From: Thermanaerothrix solaris
GTDB lineage: Bacteria > Chloroflexota > Anaerolineae > Anaerolineales > Anaerolineaceae
Reading direction: 5' to 3'
DNA: 64,000 nucleotides
Assembly: GCF_032334255.1 (NCBI RefSeq)
Contig: NZ_JAUHMF010000001.1
Coordinates: 1,178,001-1,242,000 of the forward strand
This document shows, piece after piece, positions 1 to 7,740 of this stretch. Every line of letters starts with the position of its first letter. Position 1 is the stretch's first letter. Both the position numbers and the translations under genes were made by a program. A model generated the notes under the pieces. The model made no database searches and was not told the origin of the DNA. It worked only from the letters and a program-made list of their open reading frames with translations.

Positions 1-290
1 CGCGCCATCTTCAGCCGTACTTCATACACCTTATCACTGGGCACTAAAATGGTGCCGGTATCTTTGAGTTGATACGGGATTTTGGCCTCTTCCAGTTTCT
101 GAACAATCTCCCCGGCATCGCTTTCGCTCAGCCCACGGTAAGCCACTGCATAAGTCGGCGTGCTCGCCCAAACCACAAAGACCACGGCGACCCCAATCAA
201 AGCCAAAGTGATCACAACCAGGGAGATGCGACGTGACCGTGATTGTTGTTGCCAAAATTCGCTAAGTTGTTGTTGCAGGTTCGCTAGCAT
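1..290 (-). CDS. fliF: Flagellar MS-ring protein FliF, N-terminal part (cut by window edge)
   Basis: FliF forms the membrane MS ring on which the flagellar basal body and export gate are built. Only the first 96 or so codons lie here; the gene runs off the left edge and is not truncated in nature as far as can be seen. The start is the ATG at 290, preceded by a weak AGGG. Residues about 22-42 are a membrane segment, and the following PTYAVAYRGLSESDAGEI and GTILVPSDKVYEVRLKMA are typical of the first ring-building domain of FliF. It follows fliE by 25 bases in the order flgC-fliE-fliF, the usual basal-body operon order. Confidence 0.93.
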   Translation of the reverse strand, partial: MLANLQQQLSEFWQQQSRSRRISLVVITLALIGVAVVFVVWASTPTYAVAYRGLSESDAGEIVQKLEEAKIPYQLKDTGTILVPSDKVYEVRLKMA

Positions 291-315
291 AATGTTCGCC
301 CTAACAAATTTTTAT

Positions 316-621
316 TTACACCGACATACGCATAACTTCACGGTAAGCCTCAACCAGGCGATCACGGATTGCCATAGCAATTCGAAAGTTGATATCTGTC
401 TCTTCAACCGCCATCATGACCTGATGGATTTCCACGTCTTCCCCCGCTGCCAGTTGCTGAATCAAAGCATTGCTCTGATTTTCAGATTGACTTAAAGCAC
501 CTAACACCTCAGTAAAAGTCTTACCAACGGCCTCTGCCCCTCCCTGACGCCCGACAGGGGAATTCGAAAGGGAAGGTTGATTGCCCAGGACACGATTAAT
601 CGAGGACGGTGTCACTTCCAT
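316..621 (-). CDS. fliE: Flagellar hook-basal body protein FliE
   Basis: FliE is the small rod component that links the MS ring to the proximal rod. The 101-residue length fits the family. The C-terminal half (VGKTFTEVLGALSQSENQS, then EDVEIHQVMMAVEETDINF and the RDRLVEAYREVMRM end) is the conserved FliE signature. The ATG at 621 has GGAGG nine bases upstream. It lies 16 bases after flgC and is presumably cotranscribed with flgC and fliF. Confidence 0.95.
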   Translation of the reverse strand: MEVTPSSINRVLGNQPSLSNSPVGRQGGAEAVGKTFTEVLGALSQSENQSNALIQQLAAGEDVEIHQVMMAVEETDINFRIAMAIRDRLVEAYREVMRMSV

Positions 622-637
622 TGCTGATTACCTCCCA

Positions 638-1090
638 TTACTTCCCGATATCCAGAGCGCGCAAGGCCATTTGTTTGGCTGTATCAATCACGGCCAGGTT
701 TGCCTCATAAGAACGGCTGGCCGAAAGCATGTTGGTCATCTCAATTACCGGATTGACATTTGGGTATTCAACATAGCCCTGTTCATCCGCATCGGGATGA
801 GTGGGGTCATAGACCCGTGTGCCAGGTGTGGGGTCCGTAACAATCTGAGTGACCTGTACTCCTTTAAGTTGTCCCTGGAAACGATTCAGGTTCTGGCGCG
901 CTGCCAAGAAAGGGGGCAAAAACGGCGCTTGTCCTTCGGGCATAAAAACAACGTCTTTGCGCTTGTAGGCGCCCCCTTCGGGGGTACGCGTAGTTTCGGC
1001 ATTGGCAATGTTGTGGGCAATAACATCCAACCGCAATCGCTGGGCGGCCAGCCCCGAAGCACCAATTCGCAAGACGTTCCAAAATCCCAT
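638..1090 (-). CDS. flgC: Flagellar basal-body rod protein FlgC
   Basis: FlgC is a proximal rod protein. The N-terminus (RIGASGLAAQRLRLDVIAHN followed by IANAETT) is the flagellar rod/hook motif, and the C-terminus (NVNPVIEMTNMLSASRSYEA) is the matching rod-protein tail, so both coiled-coil ends are intact. Length about 150 residues, as usual. I chose the ATG at 1090 because GGAGGG sits eight bases before it; the in-frame TTG at 1096 would lie only two bases from that site. flgB, which normally precedes flgC, is not upstream; fliS is. Confidence 0.95.
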   Translation of the reverse strand: MGFWNVLRIGASGLAAQRLRLDVIAHNIANAETTRTPEGGAYKRKDVVFMPEGQAPFLPPFLAARQNLNRFQGQLKGVQVTQIVTDPTPGTRVYDPTHPDADEQGYVEYPNVNPVIEMTNMLSASRSYEANLAVIDTAKQMALRALDIGK

Positions 1091-1210
1091 ATCCAAGTCC
1101 CTCCGGCTGAGAATACGCGTGTACGTTTCATTTGCATCTTACTCGTCTCTATTTGACACGGCTATAAAGCCCAAATGAAGGAGGGATAAAAATCGCGTGA
1201 ATTAACCCCA

Positions 1211-1238
1211 ACCGGCGAGAGATTAATCCCTCGCCGGT
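1211..1238 (-). terminator. Hairpin between fliS and flgC
   Basis: A nine-base-pair inverted repeat, ACCGGCGAG at 1211-1219 against CTCGCCGGT at 1230-1238, with a ten-base loop. It lies about 40 bases past the fliS stop on the minus strand and upstream of flgC. The T-tract after it is poor (TTGGGGTTAATT), so it may be only a partial terminator or an RNA end-protecting hairpin separating the filament genes from the basal-body operon. Confidence 0.55.
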
Positions 1239-1280
1239 GCGCCAGAGGAACAGGATATTGGCTTGAATATGGGTTCGAGA

Positions 1281-1655
1281 CTAAGCGCTGGCGTACTGAG
1301 GCAACGTCGTGCGCACGGTAAAGACTTCACTTGCTGGTGTAGGCGTCACTTTCTTCTCGGCCTCAACCCAGGCTTCGCGCAGTTCAACCAGGACATTGAG
1401 CGCTGACTGAAAATCCCCGGCCCGCAAGCATTCCAGACACCACTGATAAAGACGGAATAGTCCCACCGCAACTTCAGCATAGTCGAAATTCAACGCATCT
1501 CGTAAAAGGGTAATCGCCCGTGTTGCTCGTTCAAAATCCTGCTGGTGGCAGGCACGAATCGCCACATCATACGCCATGACTACTAGGCGAATCGGGCTTG
1601 CACTCATCACGTCTTGCGTACGATATTCCTGGGAGAAATAATGGCTCTGGTACAC
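1281..1655 (-). CDS. fliS: Flagellin export chaperone FliS
   Basis: FliS binds the C-terminus of flagellin in the cytoplasm, stops it polymerising early and delivers it to the export gate. The 124-residue four-helix protein carries the family pattern near the N-terminus (YRTQDVMSASPIRLVVMAYD) and the LLRDALNFDYAEVAVGLFRLYQW central helices. I chose GTG at 1655: AAGGAGG sits five bases upstream, inside the codons of the longer reading frame that starts at 1682. It follows flaG on the same strand but has its own sigma28-type promoter at 1707-1733. Confidence 0.93.
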   Translation of the reverse strand: MYQSHYFSQEYRTQDVMSASPIRLVVMAYDVAIRACHQQDFERATRAITLLRDALNFDYAEVAVGLFRLYQWCLECLRAGDFQSALNVLVELREAWVEAEKKVTPTPASEVFTVRTTLPQYASA

Positions 1656-1706
1656 AGTGTCCTCCTTCGGATCACGTTCCAATCTACGTTCAAGGTTCTG
1701 TTTTTA

Positions 1707-1733
1707 TCTTCGGATAAAGCCGATAAAACTTTA
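1707..1733 (-). promoter_or_regulatory. Sigma28 (FliA-type) promoter for fliS
   Basis: On the minus strand TAAAGTTT (1726-1733) is a perfect match to the sigma28 -35 consensus; after exactly 11 bases comes TCCGAAGA (1707-1714), matching five of eight positions of GCCGATAA. It lies about 50 bases before the fliS start. Consensus from enteric and Bacillus sigma28; use of the same form here is inferred. Confidence 0.7.
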
Positions 1734-1808
1734 GCCTTGAGGGGTAAAAAACCCATAAAACCACCTTTTGTCCTTGTTACGGTCATGACCTTTGCGGGAT
1801 CTTTACTT

Positions 1809-1835
1809 AAAAAACAAAATGCCACCCTGTGGTGG
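1809..1835 (-). terminator. Intrinsic terminator after flaG
   Basis: On the minus strand CCACC (1831-1835) and GGTGG (1822-1826) form a short stem around a four-base loop, followed by CATTTTGTTTTTT. It lies about 40 bases past the flaG stop and ends the fliC-fliD-flaG direction before the separate fliS promoter. The stem is short but the T-tract is strong. Confidence 0.6.
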
Positions 1836-1871
1836 ATACCCAGGTTGAATGTACGCCTTATCAGAAAACGG

Positions 1872-2204
1872 CTATACGAAGAGATCTATAATCTCTCCCG
1901 CCCGTAACCGCGCCATTTCTTCCGGTGGGATGGTACGAATGACATGGCGGTGGGTTTTATCCAGTACGAACACCGTCACCTCGTGGGTTTGGGGATCAAC
2001 TTGAAACCGTAACGCAATTTCAGCACCGCTTCGGGCGAGCATGGGTTTTGTGCTTTTCGAGGTAAGAGAATCTGGCGCATGCATCTCCTCTTGCCCCTCG
2101 CCGAGGAGTGCTTTAGGCGCAATCGTCCCGCCCTCAATTGGTATGTGACCGCTTAGTTCAACCCCAATCGGTATCACCCCTGGAAGTTTCGCGTCCTCTT
2201 GCAT
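1872..2204 (-). CDS. flaG: FlaG family flagellar protein
   Basis: FlaG proteins are small accessory proteins encoded beside fliD and fliS; in other bacteria they affect filament length. The C-terminal half is the conserved part: ALRFQVDPQTHEVTVFVLD, then RHVIRTIPPEEMARLRAGE and a hydrophobic end. The N-terminal 60 residues are low in similarity and flexible. I prefer the ATG at 2204 because AAGGA lies about eight bases before it; the upstream ATG at 2213 directly abuts that site. It follows fliD by 58 bases and is likely cotranscribed with it. Confidence 0.88.
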   Translation of the reverse strand: MQEDAKLPGVIPIGVELSGHIPIEGGTIAPKALLGEGQEEMHAPDSLTSKSTKPMLARSGAEIALRFQVDPQTHEVTVFVLDKTHRHVIRTIPPEEMARLRAGEIIDLFV

Positions 2205-2262
2205 GGGTTCCATCCTTTCCGTTCCGCCAACATCCTTGTCGCGGAAAATCCCTCGCCCACAA

Positions 2263-3972
2263 TTAGAACAAGCGATTTACGCTGCCATAAATGCTGGCCC
2301 AAGTTTGCTGAGCATAGGATAGGCTAATCAATTGGGCCTGAATTTGGGCGTATTGTTGGGTCAGCATGGCTTCGCGGTCGGACAAGTAAGATTGAAAACG
2401 GGCAATATCGCTACCCAAATCGGTCATTTGCCGATCCAACAATCCTACGCTTTGGGTCAAATAGCCACTTCCACCGATAAATCGCTCCAGTTCGTTGTCC
2501 ACAACATTCATAACAGCATCGAAAATCGCCTCAACAGCCTGCGGATTTTCTCTTAGGGCCGACTCAAAGCGTGCCACATCCGTTAAAGATAAGCGCAGGC
2601 TCTCGTTTAAGGTTAACCCCACCTCGCTTAGGCTGTTATAAAGACCCGTACCCTCGTAACGTTGCATCACCGCAGAAAGCAAGCGGAAACGTAACTCGCT
2701 GAACACCGTGTCGTTGGCTAACGCCCCGCGCGTATATGTATCTCCCTGCTTGGTGATCGCCATTTTATCTTCCAGGTAGGCCATAACGGCATTAAATTTG
2801 CTGGCAAACGCCTCCACAGCACTGCGCGCTTGACCGAAATCTGCGGTTACCCTTAATGTAGCCGATTTGCCCTCGGCATCGGCAGCTAGTTGCAGCGAAA
2901 CCCCATAAATGACATCCGTCAGATTTGTATTTCGGGCACGGGTGAAGGGTATTCCATTGACGGTGAATTGAGCATCTCGTGCCTGCCAAGCCTCGGGTTC
3001 CGGCGGAACAGTCTCGCCCCAGTCGCCTCCCACCTCAGCCACATACTGATAAAGCATGCGATGAACCACTCCGGTTTGACGCGCAGTGAGAACCAAGTGG
3101 GTTCCCACCATGGATGCCACCACATCTCGCCCCTCGGGTTGGATCACAGCATTGATTTTATTGACCACATCCTCAAGGGTATCACTTTCGACCACGTTCA
3201 CCGTTACGCCGGCGGCCTGGTAATCAATGGCCGCCGTTCCGGCTTCTGGGGATTCACCAAATGTGATCACCAGTCCACGGTGGGTATCGTAAACCTCCCC
3301 CGGTGATAATACTTGCCAGTCGCTGGTCAGACTACCATCGGCTTTAGCCTTGTCGTAGATCGCAACCACGCCACCGTCTGCAGCCCGTAGACGGAACTCG
3401 AAACCCGAGTCGCCTTGACGCACTTCCAGTACATAAGCCGTCCCCTCGGCCTGGCTACCGCTTCCCAATTCACGCAGGCCACTGCCCACCCCCCCCACAT
3501 TCACGCTTGCCACGATCGGGCTACTGCTCGGTAAGGATGCTGCCGCCACACCGGTCCCGCCCAGATAAAACACTCCACGCTTACCCAGCGGACGATCCGT
3601 GGCAGCCTGTTCCGCAGAAACCCATTGCTCGGCGCGTGCCAGTTGGCTCACCTGAATACGATAATCCCCTACCACGGCTGAAGCGCTGGCAGAGGCACTC
3701 AACACCGTTGCACCATTCACCGAAGGCTCGGTTACAGTTACCGACCGCCCACTCTTTAGCGTGAAAAACGGACTGCTGCTCCGCAACGCCTGCACTTGTT
3801 GCTTGAGATCGCTCAATTGCGAGCGGAGATCCAGGTAAACACCCCGTTGCACATTAAGTGCATCGCGTTGTTGGGTCATCCGTGTTAAGGGCTGCCGCTC
3901 AATGGCCATCAGGTTGCTGACCAGGTTGGTGAAATAACTGGAGAGAGTGGTCGTGCTAGAAACGTCAACCAT
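2263..3972 (-). CDS. fliD: Flagellar hook-associated protein 2, filament cap FliD
   Basis: FliD is the pentameric cap at the filament tip that directs flagellin assembly. The 569-residue protein has the FliD N-terminal domain (YFTNLVSNLMAIERQPLTRM near residues 13-32), a large variable middle with beta-rich repeats, and the C-terminal FliD domain containing FNAVMAYLEDKMAITKQGD and the coiled-coil tail that ends QTWASIYGSVNRLF. The ATG at 3972 has GAGG five bases upstream. It follows fliC by 89 bases, in which a strong hairpin lies. Confidence 0.95.
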   Translation of the reverse strand: MVDVSSTTTLSSYFTNLVSNLMAIERQPLTRMTQQRDALNVQRGVYLDLRSQLSDLKQQVQALRSSSPFFTLKSGRSVTVTEPSVNGATVLSASASASAVVGDYRIQVSQLARAEQWVSAEQAATDRPLGKRGVFYLGGTGVAAASLPSSSPIVASVNVGGVGSGLRELGSGSQAEGTAYVLEVRQGDSGFEFRLRAADGGVVAIYDKAKADGSLTSDWQVLSPGEVYDTHRGLVITFGESPEAGTAAIDYQAAGVTVNVVESDTLEDVVNKINAVIQPEGRDVVASMVGTHLVLTARQTGVVHRMLYQYVAEVGGDWGETVPPEPEAWQARDAQFTVNGIPFTRARNTNLTDVIYGVSLQLAADAEGKSATLRVTADFGQARSAVEAFASKFNAVMAYLEDKMAITKQGDTYTRGALANDTVFSELRFRLLSAVMQRYEGTGLYNSLSEVGLTLNESLRLSLTDVARFESALRENPQAVEAIFDAVMNVVDNELERFIGGSGYLTQSVGLLDRQMTDLGSDIARFQSYLSDREAMLTQQYAQIQAQLISLSYAQQTWASIYGSVNRLF

Positions 3973-4006
3973 AACAGCCTCACAAAACCTCCGTTGGGAT
4001 GGCTGG

Positions 4007-4033
4007 GCGGGGAGCGCTCATGGCGCCCCCCGC
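4007..4033 (-). terminator. Hairpin between fliC and fliD
   Basis: An 11-base-pair GC stem (4007-4017 against 4023-4033, with one G-T pair) and a five-base loop. There is no T-tract on the minus strand, so full termination is unlikely. Its place directly after the flagellin gene suggests partial attenuation or protection of the abundant fliC mRNA while a lower amount of fliD message is made. That role is inferred. Confidence 0.5.
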
Positions 4034-4061
4034 TATCCCGATACCGATGAGGAGTTGACGA

Positions 4062-4943
4062 TTAGCGGAAGAGGGTGAGCAGGAATTGCGGCGCCGTGTT
4101 CGCCTGAGCCAGCATCGCGGTCGCGGTCTGCTGCAGGATCAGGAGTTTGCTGGCATTCACCTGCTCTTCAGCCATGTTGGCGTTCATGATTCGGTTGTAG
4201 GCTGCCTCAGTGTTGGTGTATTGCACGGTGATGGCTTCTTCTTTGAAGGACAAGCGGGCACTGAACGCACCGACTTCGCTGATCCCCTTCTTGACCTTTT
4301 CAATTGCAGCATCAATGTCGGAAAGCGCGCTGCTCAGGTTGGAAGTGGTGTAGTTCGTATTCAAGCCCAAGCCGGCTGTCCCTGTGCCATATGCGCCAAA
4401 GCCCTGGTTGTCCGAGAATTTGAACTCTGAGGTCACGGCGGTCGGATCAGCTAGAGTCCCCAACGAGGTTAAGAAATTCTGAGTTGCCGAGGTACCACCT
4501 GCAGAACCACTTTGGCCGATCAGGAAGTTGCCGTTCCACTGGGTTTGTTCAACAATGGCATCAATTTCCGCCGCATAGGCATTCAACTGGGCGGCAATAG
4601 CCTCTTTCTCCTTATCGCCAATGGTACCGCTTTGGGCTTCCAACGCCTTGTTCTTCATCTTGACCAGGATGTCCTGGATCTTGCGCAAGCCACCTTCCGC
4701 CGTGGAGAGCAGGTTCTTGGCATCGCCGATACCGTTGAGCACCGTCTGTAACCCTTGGCGGCGGATATCAAAGGTGGTCGCCAGGCTCAATCCCGCCGGA
4801 TCATCCGCGGCTTCATTAATGCGTTTACCGGTCGCCAGGCGGGTTTGATGAATAGCCAGTTGGTTGTTAATCAGTTGCAACGAGTTGAGCGCGTTGAGCG
4901 CACCGATGTTACCAGCAATACGAGTGTAATCTACTGTAGGCAT
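4062..4943 (-). CDS. fliC: Flagellin
   Basis: Flagellin is the filament subunit, exported through the flagellar gate. At 293 residues it is a short flagellin: the conserved N-terminal D0/D1 (NIGALNALNSLQLINNQL, LATGKRINEAADDPAGLSLA) and C-terminal D1/D0 (AFSARLSFKEEA..., MAEEQVNASKLLILQQTATA) are complete, and only a small variable region of roughly 70 residues lies between them. ATG at 4943 with AAGGAGGTG upstream, a very strong ribosome site. A sigma28-type promoter at 5155-5181 and a leader of about 200 bases precede it. Confidence 0.97.
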   Translation of the reverse strand: MPTVDYTRIAGNIGALNALNSLQLINNQLAIHQTRLATGKRINEAADDPAGLSLATTFDIRRQGLQTVLNGIGDAKNLLSTAEGGLRKIQDILVKMKNKALEAQSGTIGDKEKEAIAAQLNAYAAEIDAIVEQTQWNGNFLIGQSGSAGGTSATQNFLTSLGTLADPTAVTSEFKFSDNQGFGAYGTGTAGLGLNTNYTTSNLSSALSDIDAAIEKVKKGISEVGAFSARLSFKEEAITVQYTNTEAAYNRIMNANMAEEQVNASKLLILQQTATAMLAQANTAPQFLLTLFR

Positions 4944-5148
4944 CTCACACCTCCTTGTGAATTTTGGCGGGGATCCTTCCCCTTAGAATTTAGAAATGAA
5001 CGACGAGAAATCGGTGGGGCTCCTTACCAGTGACCTCTCGGGTTTAAGCCCCTTTACCCAAGAGGCGGGACATCGAGTTACAGCAGTCTGTCGTTTCGTT
5101 ACCTTGCGCTTCCAACCTCCTCATCGGTTAGTTTGGGATGCTGTTCTA
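4944..5148 (-). other. Long structured 5' leader of the flagellin mRNA
   Basis: From the predicted start near 5148 to the fliC ATG the leader is about 205 bases with no ORF of note. The clearest structure is a ten-base-pair stem (5056-5065 against 5034-5043, one G-T pair) with a 12-base loop. Six loop bases (5047-5052, AGCCCC on plus) can also pair with 5016-5021 (GGGGCT), which would make an H-type pseudoknot. I could not match it to a known riboswitch class. Confidence 0.5.
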
Positions 5149-5154
5149 CCTTCC

Positions 5155-5181
5155 TTAACGACCATTTTGGGCTAAACCTTA
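5155..5181 (-). promoter_or_regulatory. Sigma28 (FliA-type) promoter for fliC
   Basis: On the minus strand TAAGGTTT (5174-5181, seven of eight matches to TAAAGTTT), an 11-base spacer, and GTCGTTAA (5155-5162, six of eight matches to GCCGATAA). Spacing is exactly that of sigma28 promoters, and the downstream gene is flagellin, the classic sigma28 target. Confidence 0.75.
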
Positions 5182-5204
5182 GGGCTGAAGCGTAAATTCG
5201 GCAT

Positions 5205-5235
5205 AAAAAAGGCGCCCTGACGTGTGCAGGGCGCC
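5205..5235 (-). terminator. Intrinsic terminator of the chemotaxis operon
   Basis: A perfect nine-base-pair stem (GGCGCCCTG at 5211-5219 with CAGGGCGCC at 5227-5235), a seven-base loop, then six T on the minus strand. It lies 27 bases past the stop of the Cache-type chemoreceptor gene and isolates it from the fliC promoter just beyond. Confidence 0.92.
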
Positions 5236-5261
5236 ATCTTACAAAAAGAATGTTCCAAACC

Positions 5262-7697
5262 TCAGGAAACTTTCACCAGCACGCCCCGTCCGTTGCCTGA
5301 GGCGGAACCTGGCATAGATGCCCCTTTGCCAACCACGGTTGCCTCGCTCAAGCGGAACCGCGATACCGCATCTTTCAGGGCTTGCGCTGTGCCTTCCAGG
5401 AACTGTGCCGAAGCGGCTACCTCCTCCACCTGGGCCGACATCTCTTCGGCAGAAGCCGAGACCTCCTCAACGGCGGCACTGTTTTCCTCGCTCACACTGG
5501 CGATAGACTCCACCGCCTGGGCGATTTCTTGTGATCCGGCGCTCATCTCCTCAGTGGCGGCGGTGTTCTCTTCGGCAATTGCCGAAACCTCGTCTGCTGC
5601 GGCTACCAGTTGTTCAGCCAGCCCCGCCATGTGATGGGCGGCCTTGACGCTCTCCTCGGCCTTGGCTTGCATCGCTTTGATCCCGCTCAGAATGTCGGTC
5701 AGCGCTGCTCCGGCCAGATTCGCCTGCTGCACATCCTTCTCTACCTCGTTAGCGCTTTCCTGCATTGCCGACACCGCTTCTTCCACCGCTTGCCGAATTT
5801 CGCGGATCAACGCACCAATTTCACGGGTTGCCGTCGCCGAACGTTCGGCCAGTTTGCGCACTTCATCGGCGACAACTGCAAAGCCCTTACCGTGTTCACC
5901 GGCTCGGGCGGCTTCAATGGCTGCATTGAGCGCCAGCAAGTTGGTTTGCGAGGCAATGTCCTGAATCGTCTCCACGATCGCGCCAATTTGCGCCGAGCGC
6001 TGCCCCATGGCCTGTACCTTCTCGGCCGAGAGCACCACTTTTTCACGGATGGCCGCCATCCCTTTGAGGGTGGATTCAACCGTCATCGAACCCTGACCCG
6101 CAGTTTCTACTGCGGTATGGGCAACCTCAGCGGTGCTTTGCGCTCCAACCTGCACCTGCTGAATGGCTGCCGAGAGTTGGTTGATCAGCGCAGACATCTT
6201 ATTGACCGCCACTGCCTGCTCTTGTGCGCCCTTGGCTACCCCTTGAATCGCCCGCGTCATCTGTTCCACGGAAGCCGCGGTACGACTGGCTGCTTCGGAT
6301 TGCTGCGAGGCACCCTTGGCAACCTGTTGGATGGTCGTCGCGATTTGCCCGGTGACCTGACCAGCTTGATTGGCGGCTTCAGCCAGTTCAGTCGCTGCCG
6401 CTTCCAGGGCCTGGGCATTTTGCGCCACGCCCTGTACAATATCGCGTAAACCCCGAACCATACGGGCAAAGGCATGACCCAGGACATCCTGATCTGACCG
6501 CGGCGTCACCTCCACCGTCAAGTCACCAGCGGCGATCGCCTCGGCTGCGCTCGCCATGGTTGAGAAATATCCCACCACATTTTGGAGCGCTTCTCCCATT
6601 TGCCCAAATTCATCCCGCCGCTTGAGAATGGATTCGCGTTTTTGCACGTCTATGTCTTTCAACAAATCACCCTGCGCTAATTTGTTCATCGCCGCGGACA
6701 CAATCTGGATCGGGCTAGCGATTTGCCCAGAGAAAGTATATGCCGCCAGAGCCGCCAACACTGCTATGACCAAAACACCGATGAACATAATTCGTGCTAA
6801 CCCATTGGCGGTGGCGAATGCCTCGCTGGTTTCCTGTTCAACAATGAGCCCCCAATTTACCTCGGGTAAATAACGATAGGCCCCCACAACCGGCTTAAAG
6901 CGATAGCCTTGATACTCCCCCTCACCTTCCTGCCCCGAAAGCACAGCGCGTGAAGCCTCAGTATCAATGCGCAATTCCAAGGCACTGCGCTCTTTGATTC
7001 GATTTTCGGCTTTCAATTGTTCCTCAAACCGTGATGGCGTAATTAACACCCCTCGCTGATCAATCAAATAGGCATCACCGGTGGTTCCCAACTGCGCCTT
7101 GGCAAACACCTCTTCTATTGCTGTGGTTGGTACCACTCCAGCCATCACACCTACTACTTGCCCCATCGAGCGGATAGGCGCCGCAAATACCACCACAACA
7201 TGCGAACTTCCTTTCGATACGACGGGATCCGAGATCACAGTCTTGCCAGCCATGGCTTGCTTGAAGTACTCTCGGTCGCTCATATTGTTGCGTTGCCCAT
7301 CGGTTGAAGCCAACGCATACCCATCGGGTTGAATCACCACCAGTGTTTCGAAATAGTCCCCCCACTTTTCTTTATATAAGGTAAGCGCTCGCATGACCCG
7401 TGTTGGCTCCATAGATACAATTTCACTGGCATTTGCCATGACCTCCACTTCAGCCTGCCGAGCGGCAAGCCATTGCCTAACCTGAGCACTGGTGATATCC
7501 GCTAAATCACCCAGCGTCTCAAGGGCGCTTTGCCGTAAGGAACCCGTCGCCTGAAAATAACTCAAGGCGAACAAAACCAGTAATGGCACCAAGGCCAGCA
7601 CTAACGAATAGAACAGAACTTGAACGCGGATAGACCCCCGTTTCGCCAGATGTTGTGAACCCTGATGATTTTGAAATCGTTCGAATACCTTCTGCAT
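5262..7697 (-). CDS. Methyl-accepting chemotaxis protein with Cache sensor domain
   Basis: A membrane chemoreceptor of 811 residues that passes ligand signals to CheW-CheA. Segment about 25-48 is the first membrane helix, followed by a periplasm-side double Cache domain (DREYFKQAMAGKTVISDP is a typical element), a second membrane helix near 299-320, a HAMP domain and a long coiled-coil signalling domain. The hairpin tip near residue 580 carries the MCP core IASQTNLLALNAAIEAARAG and GFAVVADEVRKLAERS. There is no C-terminal CheR-tethering pentapeptide. Last gene of the MCP-cheW-MCP operon; the ligand cannot be told from sequence. Confidence 0.95.
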   Translation of the reverse strand: MQKVFERFQNHQGSQHLAKRGSIRVQVLFYSLVLALVPLLVLFALSYFQATGSLRQSALETLGDLADITSAQVRQWLAARQAEVEVMANASEIVSMEPTRVMRALTLYKEKWGDYFETLVVIQPDGYALASTDGQRNNMSDREYFKQAMAGKTVISDPVVSKGSSHVVVVFAAPIRSMGQVVGVMAGVVPTTAIEEVFAKAQLGTTGDAYLIDQRGVLITPSRFEEQLKAENRIKERSALELRIDTEASRAVLSGQEGEGEYQGYRFKPVVGAYRYLPEVNWGLIVEQETSEAFATANGLARIMFIGVLVIAVLAALAAYTFSGQIASPIQIVSAAMNKLAQGDLLKDIDVQKRESILKRRDEFGQMGEALQNVVGYFSTMASAAEAIAAGDLTVEVTPRSDQDVLGHAFARMVRGLRDIVQGVAQNAQALEAAATELAEAANQAGQVTGQIATTIQQVAKGASQQSEAASRTAASVEQMTRAIQGVAKGAQEQAVAVNKMSALINQLSAAIQQVQVGAQSTAEVAHTAVETAGQGSMTVESTLKGMAAIREKVVLSAEKVQAMGQRSAQIGAIVETIQDIASQTNLLALNAAIEAARAGEHGKGFAVVADEVRKLAERSATATREIGALIREIRQAVEEAVSAMQESANEVEKDVQQANLAGAALTDILSGIKAMQAKAEESVKAAHHMAGLAEQLVAAADEVSAIAEENTAATEEMSAGSQEIAQAVESIASVSEENSAAVEEVSASAEEMSAQVEEVAASAQFLEGTAQALKDAVSRFRLSEATVVGKGASMPGSASGNGRGVLVKVS

Positions 7698-7740
7698 GGC
7701 TAGTTTTCTCCCTGAGGGAAATGGATGGTTTTTCTTCTCT

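Noticed and set aside
1614..1907. Plus-strand ORF over the fliS promoter region
   Set aside because: It crosses a terminator and a promoter of the opposite strand, has no ribosome site and shows no protein-like pattern.
5610..6449. 279-codon open frame on the plus strand opposite the Cache-type MCP
   Set aside because: It mirrors a long alanine-rich coiled-coil gene; no ribosome site, no recognisable domain, and the minus-strand protein is unmistakable. The same holds for the other long antisense frames over flgC, rpoB and the ribosomal genes.
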